From Verrucomicrobiota bacterium (GTDB lineage: Bacteria > Verrucomicrobiota > Verrucomicrobiia > Limisphaerales > J093), in assembly GCA_012517065.1 (NCBI GenBank), contig JAAYVR010000284.1, positions 1 through 34,245 of the forward strand: DNA of 34,245 bases, in the 5' to 3' direction. The notes below the pieces were generated by a model. That model saw only the letters and a list, made by a program, of their open reading frames with translations. It ran no database searches and was not told where the DNA came from. This document shows positions 1-8,059 of this stretch, piece by piece (within the stretch, counting starts at the first letter, position 1; the number at the start of each line of letters is the position of its first letter). The position numbers and the translations under genes are program-made.

Positions 1-240
1 GTGAGAAACCATTGGGATCAGCGGCGAGATCGAATGAGGCCATATGGGGACAGACACGTTGTTTTGTACGCCATGCCGATCCGGTTCCAGGCGCCTTGTT
101 TGTGCCGAAAGACAAAGCGGCGGCAAGCTGCCGCACTCCAAACGCTTCGCGCCTGCCAATGCCCACGGCATCCAAGCGCTTCGAGCCTTCCAGCGCCCAC
201 TGCATCCGCGGCAGCGCGTGAGAAACCATTGGGATCAGCG
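1..240 (+). repeat. Composite dispersed repeat with GGGGACAGACACG motif (copy 1)
   Basis: This stretch closely resembles 20811-20978. Positions 1-58 match the tail of that copy, ending in a GGGGACAGACACG box at 46-58. Positions about 110-235 match its body, including a hairpin GCGGCGG-CAAG-CTGCCGC at about 118-135 and a CATCCGCGGCAGCGCGTGA box near 204-222. The sequence GAAACCATTGGGATCAGCG occurs twice here, near 4-22 and 222-240, so the window probably opens inside a tandem pair of units. No credible gene is visible; the reading frames across it are products of the repeat. Such GGGGACAG boxes are often linked with REP/RAYT-type elements, but that link is inferred here. Confidence 0.7.
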
Positions 241-251
241 CGCTGTTCCTT

Positions 252-377
252 GCGACGGAGTTGCAGGGCATATTTCCCAGCCTGGGGTGGCTGATGGTCC
301 GGGTGGTGGAAGAGCCGGGGGCGTTGCCTGTCAGGCAACTTTGGTTCCGGGTGCGCCGGGCTTGGGAAATATGCGGG
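252..377 (+). repeat. Hairpin (MITE-like) element abutting the dinB stop
   Basis: The element opens with a small palindrome (GCGAC..GTTGC, 252-264). It has outer arms GCATATTTCCCAGCC (268-282) and GGCTTGGGAAATATGC (359-374), which pair with one bulge. Inside lies a perfect palindrome, GTTGCCTG-T-CAGGCAAC (323-339). A diverged copy lies at 27343-27465 and a half copy at 24566-24610. The right edge runs into the dinB stop codon (TAG on the minus strand, 380-378). It could act as a 3' structure for the dinB operon. Confidence 0.65.
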
Positions 378-1460
378 CTAGCGGAGTGGCAGCCACAGTT
401 GTTCAGCCGTGATTTCGGCAAGGCCGCTCACGGACAACCCGAGCAGGCGCAGGGGACGGTTTACGAGGCGATTGCGGGCGAGCAGCCAGCACGCAATGCG
501 GTAAATCTCAGCCGGTTTGGAAACCGGCTGATCCAATGATAACTGGCGTGTGAGGGTGGTGAAATCACCGTATCTGACCTTTACCTGCACGGTATGAGCA
601 GCGAGCTTGTGTTTGTTAAGTCTTTCAGCCACTTCGGTGGCTTGGGCGCGCAAACACGCTCGGAGCGTGGGGCGGTCGTCGGTGTCGCGCAGGAAAGTGT
701 TTTCAGCGCCGATGCTTTTGACTTCGTCGCTCAGGTCCAGTGGGCGGGAATCTTCGCCAAATGCAAACTGCCGTAGTTCGTCTGCCCATGAACCCAACAC
801 ATTGCGGAGGTTGCCTTTGTAGTCCTGCAGATCGCCTATTGTGTGCATTCCAAGGCTGTTGAGGCGTTGTTCGGTTGCCGGGCCCACGCCATGAAGGGAT
901 CGGAGCGGAAGAGGCCTGAGAAAGGCTGCTTTGGTTGATTCGTGGATGACGGTCAGGCCGTCTGGTTTGCGATAATCGCTGGCGATTTTGGCGAGCAGTT
1001 TGTTGGGGGCGACGCCCACAGTTGCTGTCAGATTTCGGCTGGTGTGAATTGCCTTTTTGAGTTGGGCGGCAAGCGGCACGGCCAGATCGATGCTTTCGTC
1101 ATGGGATTGTCCTTGGCACCTTTCTGACACATCGACGTAGGCCTCATCGATTGACACTTCCTGAACGAGAGGACCGGCATGTTCACGGAGTATCTGCATG
1201 ATTTGTCTGGATTCGGCCGCATAGACTTCGCTTCTGGGCCGGACAAAGATGCCGTTTGGGCAGAGTCGCGCTGCAGTAGCGCTTGGCATGGCGGATTTCA
1301 CACCGTATCGCCGTGCTTCATAACTGGCGGCGCAGACGACCCCTCGCTGTGTGGGTGGGGCGCCCACTATTACAGGTCGGCCCCTGAGGCTGGGTTGATC
1401 CCTTTGCTCGACCGACGCGTAGAAGGCGTCCATGTCAATATGAAGGATGACCCTGAACAT
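378..1460 (-). CDS. dinB: DNA polymerase IV (Y-family translesion polymerase)
   Basis: This 360-residue protein copies past damaged template bases without proofreading. The N-terminus carries the Y-family motif HIDMDAFYASVEQ (about residues 7-19), with the first metal-binding Asp. The second catalytic motif, SIDEAYVDVS, lies near residue 103. A helix-hairpin-helix (LHGVGPATEQRLNSLG) and a little-finger domain follow, so the length is complete for the family. I chose the ATG at 1460 over an upstream start at 1478 because it gives the canonical MxRxILHIDMD start and forms a TGATG overlap with the queD stop. It is the last gene of a luxE-luxC-queD-dinB operon. No LexA box could be assigned; expression is probably coupled to the upstream genes. 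The stop codon touches a hairpin repeat. Confidence 0.95.
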   Translation of the reverse strand: MFRVILHIDMDAFYASVEQRDQPSLRGRPVIVGAPPTQRGVVCAASYEARRYGVKSAMPSATAARLCPNGIFVRPRSEVYAAESRQIMQILREHAGPLVQEVSIDEAYVDVSERCQGQSHDESIDLAVPLAAQLKKAIHTSRNLTATVGVAPNKLLAKIASDYRKPDGLTVIHESTKAAFLRPLPLRSLHGVGPATEQRLNSLGMHTIGDLQDYKGNLRNVLGSWADELRQFAFGEDSRPLDLSDEVKSIGAENTFLRDTDDRPTLRACLRAQATEVAERLNKHKLAAHTVQVKVRYGDFTTLTRQLSLDQPVSKPAEIYRIACWLLARNRLVNRPLRLLGLSVSGLAEITAEQLWLPLR

Positions 1461-1819
1461 CAACCTCGATAGACGCACTTTGAACTGGGGGACTCAGCAA
1501 CAACAATCTCTGTCAGCCCGTTCAATCGCGGTTTCAGTTTTTGCCAGATGAACAGCGCGATTTGCTCGCTGGTGGGGTTTTCGAGCCCGGGAATCTCGTT
1601 GAGGCAGCGGTGATCGAGCTCTTCGAGCACTGGTCTGAAGGCCTCCGCAATCTCGCCGTAGTCAACAACCCACCCGTAACGCGGGTCGCATTCACCTGTT
1701 ACTGCGATTTCGACTGTGAAGCAATGCCCATGCAGGCGGCTGCATTTGTGTGAAGGAGGGAGATTTGGCAGTCGATGCGCCGCTTCGAATTGGAATGTTT
1801 TGCGAAGTTCGAGTTTCAT
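1460..1819 (-). CDS. queD: 6-carboxy-5,6,7,8-tetrahydropterin synthase (QueD/PTPS family)
   Basis: This 119-residue cytoplasmic enzyme of the 6-pyruvoyl-tetrahydropterin synthase family probably converts dihydroneopterin triphosphate to 6-carboxytetrahydropterin, the second step to preQ0/queuosine. Zinc-binding His residues are visible in FEAAHRLP near the N-terminus and in the LHGH motif. The spacing CSRLHGH fits the CxxxHGH signature of QueD rather than animal-type PTPS. ENPTSEQIA and the C-terminal VVAESPSS (catalytic and substrate Glu) are present. The ATG at 1819 overlaps the luxC stop as ATGA. No queC, queE or queF is in the window, so assignment to queuosine synthesis rests on the motif. 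Its pairing with acyl-reductase genes is unusual. Confidence 0.9.
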   Translation of the reverse strand: MKLELRKTFQFEAAHRLPNLPPSHKCSRLHGHCFTVEIAVTGECDPRYGWVVDYGEIAEAFRPVLEELDHRCLNEIPGLENPTSEQIALFIWQKLKPRLNGLTEIVVAESPSSKCVYRG

Positions 1820-3195
1820 AAGAATGATCTTTCTGACCGTTCCCAGTCTGTCCACAAGATCAAATCGCCGAGACTTGGGCGGCCGTCATGGCGCCAAGTT
1901 GGTGGTGGCGATTGCATGCGGCCGATTGGACAAACCCGGGGCACGCCCCATGCGGCGAGGCGATGTGCAAGCTCTTGCTCTCTCAGGCCGGGCGCTGCCA
2001 GTCCCACCGTTGCCACACGGCCTCGGACGGGATCGGCCCCGCGGAGCGCATGGTCAATGTTCTGTACTGCTTTGACGTAGATGAATCTGTTCAAACACGA
2101 AAATTGGAATTGAGGGTCGTTTTCGTAAACAACTGTCCATGAAGTTGAATCCGTGCTCTTCCATACCTTGGTGTCGCTCGAGAACGCCGCTCGCACTTCG
2201 TAGATGGACCGGCGTGCGGCTATGGCTGCTGCGGTTTCGAGGGGCAGATTTCCGCGTGGTTGTTTGGCCTCGAGGCGGTCAAGTTCCCGCGCCAATTGTT
2301 CCGCAAAATGGTCGGGCGAATGGCGTCCGCCGGTTTCGACATAGAACAGGTGCGGTGACAAACACCCGAGCTGATCCCATGCCGCGACGTCAATTGCGGC
2401 AGAAGCGGCTGTTTTGGAGAAAGAATGATGATCAAGCACCTCGCGCGCTATGTATCCGAAGCTGACGCGATGACCGTACCCGAGAAAGCGCACCTGTGGC
2501 GGCACTCGTGGTCGAATCGCCTCCAACGTCGAATCATCGCCCATCGCAGTCAAACAATCCGCCTGGGCGAACAGGGCGCTTTCGAGCATTTCGTTGCCCC
2601 CTTTCCATTCTGCGATTTCGAGACAAGCACCGAGTTTCGGTTCGACTTCGCGCAGTGAATGCCCGAACAATCTGAGCAGGAACGAGGTGCCGGAGGCGCA
2701 CTTGACGAATTGGGCCGAGCGCGCGAGCAGCCCCAGCACAACACTCATCACCGGGGGATTGGGAAGGCGCCCGGCCGTTATGTGGACGAGCAATTCGGGC
2801 CCGCGCGCTATTGCAAGGCGGCTTGATCCGGGTTCGGTCTCGCTTCCTGTGAGGCGTTCGAGCCGGTCCAAATGACCGAGGTCCTGCAGCACAAGGCGTT
2901 GCAAGCCCTCTGTTGTTATGGACCCAAAGAGGGCGTCAAGTCCTGCTTCGAGGGTTTCGCGTGAAAAACCTGTTTCTGACGGGCCTTTATCGAGCGCTGC
3001 TTGTCGGAACGGGTTGTCTGGATCAAGCCAATCTGCAGCCACACTGGCTATGGTGTCGATCAAACTGGCTGTTGAACGACCAGCAAGAAAACGTTCGCGA
3101 TTGCGCTTTAGGGTGAGGCATGCCTCAGTGATCAGCGCGCTGCTGAATTGCGCGTCGCTGGGAAGGTCTGCAAGGAAATAGTCTGGCAGTTTCAT
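1816..3195 (-). CDS. luxC: Acyl-CoA/acyl-protein reductase, LuxC family
   Basis: This 459-residue aldehyde-dehydrogenase-fold protein resembles LuxC, which reduces an activated fatty acyl group to the aldehyde with NADPH. The expected active-site segment WDQLGCLSPHLFYVE is present, with the candidate nucleophile Cys near residue 278. Upstream, the HITAGRLPNPPVMS and FVKCASGTSFL segments fit the nucleotide-binding region of the family. I chose the ATG at 3195 because it overlaps the luxE stop as ATGA; a GTG at 3213 is an alternative. The end overlaps queD. There are no luxA/luxB (luciferase) or luxD genes nearby, so the role is more likely making long-chain aldehydes or alcohols for lipids or another product than light. 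The substrate is unknown. Confidence 0.88.
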   Translation of the reverse strand: MKLPDYFLADLPSDAQFSSALITEACLTLKRNRERFLAGRSTASLIDTIASVAADWLDPDNPFRQAALDKGPSETGFSRETLEAGLDALFGSITTEGLQRLVLQDLGHLDRLERLTGSETEPGSSRLAIARGPELLVHITAGRLPNPPVMSVVLGLLARSAQFVKCASGTSFLLRLFGHSLREVEPKLGACLEIAEWKGGNEMLESALFAQADCLTAMGDDSTLEAIRPRVPPQVRFLGYGHRVSFGYIAREVLDHHSFSKTAASAAIDVAAWDQLGCLSPHLFYVETGGRHSPDHFAEQLARELDRLEAKQPRGNLPLETAAAIAARRSIYEVRAAFSSDTKVWKSTDSTSWTVVYENDPQFQFSCLNRFIYVKAVQNIDHALRGADPVRGRVATVGLAAPGLREQELAHRLAAWGVPRVCPIGRMQSPPPTWRHDGRPSLGDLILWTDWERSERSFL

Positions 3196-4355
3196 TTTGC
3201 CATTAACGAGCACCCTCGCGGCTCTGAGCCTGCTTTTCTGCCGAGGAACTCGAACCCGTGATTTCTCAGGACCACAAGGTCATCCGTTTGAACAGCCATA
3301 ACAGAATAAACATTCGCCAGATCGCAAATCCGAAGCAAACCTGTTTCGCCCTGAGACACCGGTCGTGAAGTCTCGGGCGAGATGACCTGGATTCGCGCCC
3401 AGGGCGGGAACCGGAAACACCGGGCCGTTTCGTGGCTGAGGCCCGATGAAGACCGGCTGGTTTTTCCTGCGACCCAATCGTAAGCCTGGGACGAAAGTTC
3501 GGTCATGCCATATTCAGACACACAATACTCGGGTGTAATGCCCAGGCGATCCCGCACCATGTTATACAATTCCTGTTTTGATACTTCGCGCGATCTGCCT
3601 TTGTACCCGCCGGTTTCCATTAAACGCGAACCGAGGGGTAGCCTGATGCGTTTGCCGCGTTCGGCAAGGCCGCTTATCAACTCAAGGCAATGAAATGCTG
3701 TTGTCAAAATGCACACCGGTGCATTTTCGACCTCCGCTTCATCCAGCATCGCGCATGCTGAGTCAACATCCAAAAGCCATGTGTTGTCCGATGCAGGCCG
3801 GCCGGCGAACACGGCTTTCCCCGAACCGAATCGTGAGGTCACAGCCCCAAGCATATGAACCAGTGAAGAGCGCGGAGCGAGATTCGGCGGCGGTGTGAGA
3901 GCCAACCATTGCAGGGGACACTGCTCGTCACGGCCGTGCTCCGGCACGAGGTGTGGTTGAAACCACGCCAACAATGATGCTTCGTACAGACTGAGCGATA
4001 GTTCGTTATGCCAATGACGGCTTGGCTGATGGCGACTGGTTCCACTCGAGTGAAACACCGCATGCCGTTGTTCAATTGGAAGGCACGTAAGTTCAAGTTC
4101 CTTGAACGCTGCGGTTGGCATGGCCGGAATCTGCGACCAGTGAGAAACCGACGGCGGTTTTACGCCCTTACTTTCACACCATGTGCGATAAGGTGATACC
4201 GAATCGTACTGGAGCTTGAACAACTCGATTGCAAGCGCGTTGAATTCGGAATCGGCGTCGCGTTCCGGCTCGGGGTGCGGGTGAAAAGACCCGGCGCTGC
4301 GCGAGATGAAATCGCGCATGCGCTCGCCAAACAGTTGGAAACGTTCGAGATTCAT
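3192..4355 (-). CDS. luxE: Acyl-protein synthetase, LuxE family
   Basis: This 387-residue protein belongs to the LuxE acyl-protein synthetase family (adenylate-forming fold), which activates a fatty acid with ATP and passes it through a Cys thioester to LuxC. Visible landmarks are the phosphate-binding-like VFHSSGTS motif (about residues 102-109), YCVSEYGMTELSSQ near the adenylate site, and the C-terminal EPRGCSLMA. The Cys six residues from the end fits the acyl-carrying Cys of LuxE. It is the first gene of a four-gene operon and overlaps luxC by four bases. No strong Shine-Dalgarno sequence precedes the ATG. Linkage to luxC without luciferase genes suggests a general fatty acid reductase. 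Confidence 0.88.
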   Translation of the reverse strand: MNLERFQLFGERMRDFISRSAGSFHPHPEPERDADSEFNALAIELFKLQYDSVSPYRTWCESKGVKPPSVSHWSQIPAMPTAAFKELELTCLPIEQRHAVFHSSGTSRHQPSRHWHNELSLSLYEASLLAWFQPHLVPEHGRDEQCPLQWLALTPPPNLAPRSSLVHMLGAVTSRFGSGKAVFAGRPASDNTWLLDVDSACAMLDEAEVENAPVCILTTAFHCLELISGLAERGKRIRLPLGSRLMETGGYKGRSREVSKQELYNMVRDRLGITPEYCVSEYGMTELSSQAYDWVAGKTSRSSSGLSHETARCFRFPPWARIQVISPETSRPVSQGETGLLRICDLANVYSVMAVQTDDLVVLRNHGFEFLGRKAGSEPRGCSLMAK

Positions 4356-4535
4356 GCGGTTTTGCTTTGCCTGTGGTTCAGGCAGGGTTGGTTATCCGCC
4401 ACAACCCGCCACAAGATTGCCCTAATCGAGCCTTTGCCGCAAGAGTTGGGTGGCCTTGGGAACGCTATTTCTGTCCATGTGATGAAATGATTCAGCACAT
4501 GCCGCCTGCCGCCCCCGCACAGCCAACAAGGACGC

Positions 4536-4567
4536 AAATATGGTGACAGGCACATTGTCTTCATTTT
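4536..4567 (+). repeat. Isolated TGACAGGCACATTGTC variant of the dispersed motif
   Basis: A degenerate copy of the motif seen at 41-65 and in the 20.2-21.0 kb island: AAATATGGTGACAGGCACA in place of ATATGGGGACAGACACG. It lies in the roughly 280-base divergent intergenic region between luxE and the small membrane-protein gene. No clear gene or terminator was seen in the rest of that region. Confidence 0.5.
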
Positions 4568-4635
4568 GGTGAGGTTTCCGGGGTGGAAACAATTCGCATT
4601 CTTGAAACTTGGTGTGTGGGCTGTATCTTTTGCGC

Positions 4636-4839
4636 ATGGATTGGCAACAGACAACCGCGTTGGGAGTGGTGTGTGTCACCGCTGTTATAATGTTGCGGAT
4701 GGCGGTGCGGGGGCGGTCTGTTGCTGGAGGCAAAGGGAAATGCTGGGAATGCGCATCGGGGCGCGCAAGCTCGTTGCCGGTGATCGTGCTGAGGGCGCGC
4801 AAGGACGGAACGAAAGAATGGCGATTTCGTTTGAGGTAA
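4636..4839 (+). CDS. Small single-pass membrane protein with CxxC motif
   Basis: This predicted 67-residue protein has one N-terminal hydrophobic segment (about residues 8-23), then a basic stretch, a Cys pair in GKCWECASG (CxxC), and a basic C-terminal tail. The layout resembles FeoB-associated Cys-rich membrane proteins and similar small verrucomicrobial proteins that begin MxWQ, but no feoB is present here. The ATG at 4636 sits directly before the hydrophobic segment. It lies 52 bases upstream of hsp20 on the same strand and may share its transcript. The Cys pair could bind metal or act in thiol chemistry; the function is unknown. Confidence 0.55.
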   Translation: MDWQQTTALGVVCVTAVIMLRMAVRGRSVAGGKGKCWECASGRASSLPVIVLRARKDGTKEWRFRLR

Positions 4840-4891
4840 CGGCTTGAAATTCTGTTGAAAATGCATTAGCCTCTAGCGTTGTTTGATTGGT

Positions 4892-5299
4892 GTGAACGAG
4901 ATCTCTGCCACAATTCAGTTCGGTCGCCGGCCCCTGTCGGGTGCTGAGCGTGAGCACGGCTCAGAGGCGTGCTGGACACCAAACACGGATGTGTACCTTT
5001 CGGACACGGGGTTGGTGATCAAGGTCGAACTGGCGGGAATGCGGCGAGAGGACCTCGAGTTGACAGTCGAGGGGAACAGGTTGCGGATCAGCGGTGTTCG
5101 CCGCGATGGCAGTCGTCCGCCGAACTGCAGGTTTGTGGTGATGGAGATCAACTACGGGCGGTTCGAGAGCATGATTGATTTGCCGCCCGGATACGATTTG
5201 AACGCAGCAAAGGCGTATTATCAGAATGGCTTTTTACGTGTGGATGTTCCATTGCTCGCATCCGCAAATCCAAGGTCGTTTTCAGTTCCGATTGAATAA
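4892..5299 (+). CDS. Small heat-shock protein, Hsp20/alpha-crystallin family
   Basis: This protein of about 135 residues is an ATP-independent holdase that binds unfolding proteins as oligomers in the cytoplasm. The alpha-crystallin domain starts near residue 28 (TPNTDVYLSDTGLVIKVELAG). It contains the conserved ELTVEGNRLRISGVR segment and the typical YQNGFLRVDVPL near the end, followed by a short tail. The start is uncertain: GTG at 4892 and TTG at 4883 are both possible, and no ATG lies in frame before the domain. It is followed 73 bases later by lon on the same strand, which suits a shared proteostasis role. No CIRCE element was seen upstream. Confidence 0.88.
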   Translation: MNEISATIQFGRRPLSGAEREHGSEACWTPNTDVYLSDTGLVIKVELAGMRREDLELTVEGNRLRISGVRRDGSRPPNCRFVVMEINYGRFESMIDLPPGYDLNAAKAYYQNGFLRVDVPLLASANPRSFSVPIE

Positions 5300-5372
5300 T
5301 AAACCGGCTGCCCGCGGTGCAATGAACTTATTGGCTGTCCGGTCCGTCTAAAGGAATCGAAACCGGCAGCCC

Positions 5373-7871
5373 ATGAAACTCTCAGACACGGAACTTGTAA
5401 GCATCGGTGGCACACCTGGCGGGGGGCAGGAGAACCAGCCCAACAAACCATCAGGCACGTCACTGCCGGAGTTGTTGCCCATTTTGGGGCTTTCCGACAT
5501 TGTGGTTTTTCCGGGGATGGTTGTTCCTCTTGTGGTTGCGAGCGCGCGCGGGATCAGGTTGATAGACAACGTGGTGGCTGGCGACAGGTTTGTTGCTTTG
5601 GTACTGCAAAAGGAGGCAACGGTTGAGGATCCTGGGCCGGACCAGCTCTGGCGGGTTGGCTGTCTTTCACGCGTTGCCCGGATGCTCAAGTTCCCTGACA
5701 ACACGGTGCGTGTTCTTGTCGAAGGATTGCGCCGAATCCAGATTCTGAGCTTTGAAAGCCAGGAACCTTACCTGCAGGGAAAATACGAGGTCCTAAAGGA
5801 GGTGTCCGAGGATTCGCTTGAGGTTGTTGCGTTGGTCAGAAACCTGAGGGACCGGTTTGCCGAGGTCATAGACCTTTCGCCCGCGCTGGTCGAACAGGTC
5901 AAGGTCGCGGCGATGAACATCGAAGACCCGGGCAGGCTGGCAGACCTTGTAGCAGCGAACCTCAATTTGAGTCTCGAGGAACGGCAGCGTCTGCTGGAGG
6001 CGGTTAACGTCAAGGACCGCCTCAGGCTTCTGCTCCCTCTGGTGAGCCGTGAACTTGAAGTTCTCAAGCTCGGCTCGAAGATACAGAAGGAAGTTTCTTC
6101 CTCGATGTCGAAAAGCCAGCGCGATTATTTCCTTCGGGAACAGTTGCGGGCGATCCAGCGCGAGCTGGGCGAAGGCGAATCCGGCAGTGAGATTGAGAAC
6201 CTTCAGGAGTTGATCAACAAAGCCGAGTTGCCGGAGGAACCCCGAAAAGTCGCGCAGCGGGAGCTGGACCGGCTTCGCCAGATTCCGCCTGCAGTTGCCG
6301 AGTACACTGTCATCAGGAATTACCTTGACTGGATTGTCAACCTGCCATGGTCGAGATCGACCCAGGACAAGCTGGATATCGATGCAGCGGAACGGCTGCT
6401 GAACAAGCACCATTACGGCCTTGAGAAGGTCAAGGAACGCCTGCTCGAGTATCTTGCTGTATTGAAACTGAAAGGGCAGATTCGAGGGCCGATACTCTGT
6501 CTTGTTGGGCCGCCGGGTGTGGGCAAGACCTCGCTCGCTCGAAGCGTTGCGGACGCGCTGGGGCGGAAATTTGTGCGCATTTCGCTGGGTGGCATGCGCG
6601 ACGAGGCCGAAATCCGCGGTCATCGGCGCACTTACGTTGGCGCATTGCCTGGCCGGATCATACAAAGCTTGCGGCGCGTGGAAGTTAACAATCCGGTGAT
6701 GTTGTTGGACGAGCTGGACAAGATAGGATCGGATTTTCGGGGTGATCCGGCGGCGGCGTTGCTGGAGGTGTTGGATCCGGAACAAAACTCGGCGTTCATA
6801 GACCATTACATTGACCTGCCGTTTGACCTGTCACGTGTGTTGTTCATTACGACTGCGAACTGGCTCGACCCGATCCACCCTGCGCTCAGGGATCGGCTCG
6901 AAGTGATCGAAATCCCGAGTTACACTCTCGAGGAGAAAGTCCAGATCGCGCGGCGGCATCTTGTTCCGAAGCAACGTGAAGAACATGGTCTGCCGCAAAA
7001 GTCGTTCGCCCTGCCCGTCGCCACGTTGCGTTGTTTGATCCGCGATTACACTCGCGAAGCCGGAGTTCGGCAATTGGACCGGGAACTCGCTGCGATTATG
7101 AGGAAGATCGCGCGGCGCCAATCCACTTCGCGCGTTTCGCGTCCTCCAAAGGTAATCAGACCGGCCGACCTTGCCAGTTTGCTCGGGCCGGCGAAGTTCC
7201 TGCCCGAAAAGGCCGAGGCAAAACTCGAATGCGGCATTGCTACTGGGTTGGCATGGACACCGTTCGGGGGTGAAATCCTTTACATCGAGGCAACACGCAT
7301 GCCCGGCGCCGGGAAACTGACGCTCACCGGGTCGTTGGGCGATGTCATGAAGGAAAGCGCGCAGGCGGCCTTGAGTTACTTGCGAAGCCAGGCAACTGCA
7401 CTCGGCTTGCCTGAAATCCAGATCGACAAGCAGGAAATCCACATCCACGTTCCGGCCGGTGCGACTCCCAAGGATGGTCCGAGCGCAGGCCTGACCATTG
7501 CGGCAGCGCTGGCTTCGCTTTTTTCCCAGCGCCCGATATCTCCGTATATTGCCATGACAGGCGAAATAAGCCTTCGAGGCCGTGTTCTGCCGGTTGGCGG
7601 CATCAAAGAAAAGGTGCTTGCGGCTGCGCGCGCCGGAATCAAGGAGCTGATTCTTCCCGGCCCGAACAAGAAGGACTGGAACGAAGTTCCGCCGGAGGTC
7701 AGGTCCAAACTGAGAGTTCATTTCGTTGACCGGATTTCAGATGCGATTGCGCTTGTGCTTGGCAAACCTCGGTCTGTTGAAGGCCGGCGCGATGGACATC
7801 CAAACCGGCGGTCAAAGTCGGTTCCGAAATCCCCGAGCCAACCGGCTGCCATGCCAACGGGGATGTCCTAG
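5373..7871 (+). CDS. lon: ATP-dependent protease La (Lon)
   Basis: This 832-residue cytoplasmic AAA+ serine protease degrades damaged and regulatory proteins. The N-terminal substrate-binding LON domain spans about residues 30-235, followed by a coiled-coil linker. The AAA module has Walker A GPPGVGKT (379-386) and Walker B VMLLDELDKIG (about 445). The proteolytic domain has the Ser-Lys dyad: Ser704 in PKDGPSAG and Lys747 in GGIKEK. Length is normal for LonA, with a basic Pro/Ser-rich tail after about residue 800. It lies downstream of hsp20. No key residue is missing. Confidence 0.97.
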   Translation: MKLSDTELVSIGGTPGGGQENQPNKPSGTSLPELLPILGLSDIVVFPGMVVPLVVASARGIRLIDNVVAGDRFVALVLQKEATVEDPGPDQLWRVGCLSRVARMLKFPDNTVRVLVEGLRRIQILSFESQEPYLQGKYEVLKEVSEDSLEVVALVRNLRDRFAEVIDLSPALVEQVKVAAMNIEDPGRLADLVAANLNLSLEERQRLLEAVNVKDRLRLLLPLVSRELEVLKLGSKIQKEVSSSMSKSQRDYFLREQLRAIQRELGEGESGSEIENLQELINKAELPEEPRKVAQRELDRLRQIPPAVAEYTVIRNYLDWIVNLPWSRSTQDKLDIDAAERLLNKHHYGLEKVKERLLEYLAVLKLKGQIRGPILCLVGPPGVGKTSLARSVADALGRKFVRISLGGMRDEAEIRGHRRTYVGALPGRIIQSLRRVEVNNPVMLLDELDKIGSDFRGDPAAALLEVLDPEQNSAFIDHYIDLPFDLSRVLFITTANWLDPIHPALRDRLEVIEIPSYTLEEKVQIARRHLVPKQREEHGLPQKSFALPVATLRCLIRDYTREAGVRQLDRELAAIMRKIARRQSTSRVSRPPKVIRPADLASLLGPAKFLPEKAEAKLECGIATGLAWTPFGGEILYIEATRMPGAGKLTLTGSLGDVMKESAQAALSYLRSQATALGLPEIQIDKQEIHIHVPAGATPKDGPSAGLTIAAALASLFSQRPISPYIAMTGEISLRGRVLPVGGIKEKVLAAARAGIKELILPGPNKKDWNEVPPEVRSKLRVHFVDRISDAIALVLGKPRSVEGRRDGHPNRRSKSVPKSPSQPAAMPTGMS

Positions 7872-7970
7872 CCCGAATCTTTGGCAGCCGGGCGCAGTCA
7901 TAACCGAATGATCGCGGCGAGACAGACGCGTTGGTTGCAGGCGTGGCGCTCGGCCGCGCTGCACTGTCTG

Positions 7971-7987
7971 GGGCGACCGGGTCGCCC
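7971..7987. repeat. Short GC-rich inverted repeat in the lon 3' region
   Basis: GGGCGACC-G-GGTCGCCC is a perfect 8-bp inverted repeat in the 188-base gap between lon and the LolA-like gene. No T tract follows, so it is not a classical terminator. It could be a protein-binding site or an mRNA hairpin. Confidence 0.35.
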
Positions 7988-8059
7988 TCGGCGCCGTTGG
8001 GTTGGGACGAGCGGATGAATTTCTTGAGATAAGAACCATGAACGATCGGACAACTTGCG

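Noticed and set aside
1816-4355. Bioluminescence (lux) operon
   Set aside because: Only the reductase (luxC) and synthetase (luxE) are present; there are no luciferase or thioesterase genes.
5793-7721. Long antisense frames opposite lon (337 and 296 codons)
   Set aside because: They are shadows of the high-GC lon reading frame and show no family resemblance, whereas lon itself is complete.
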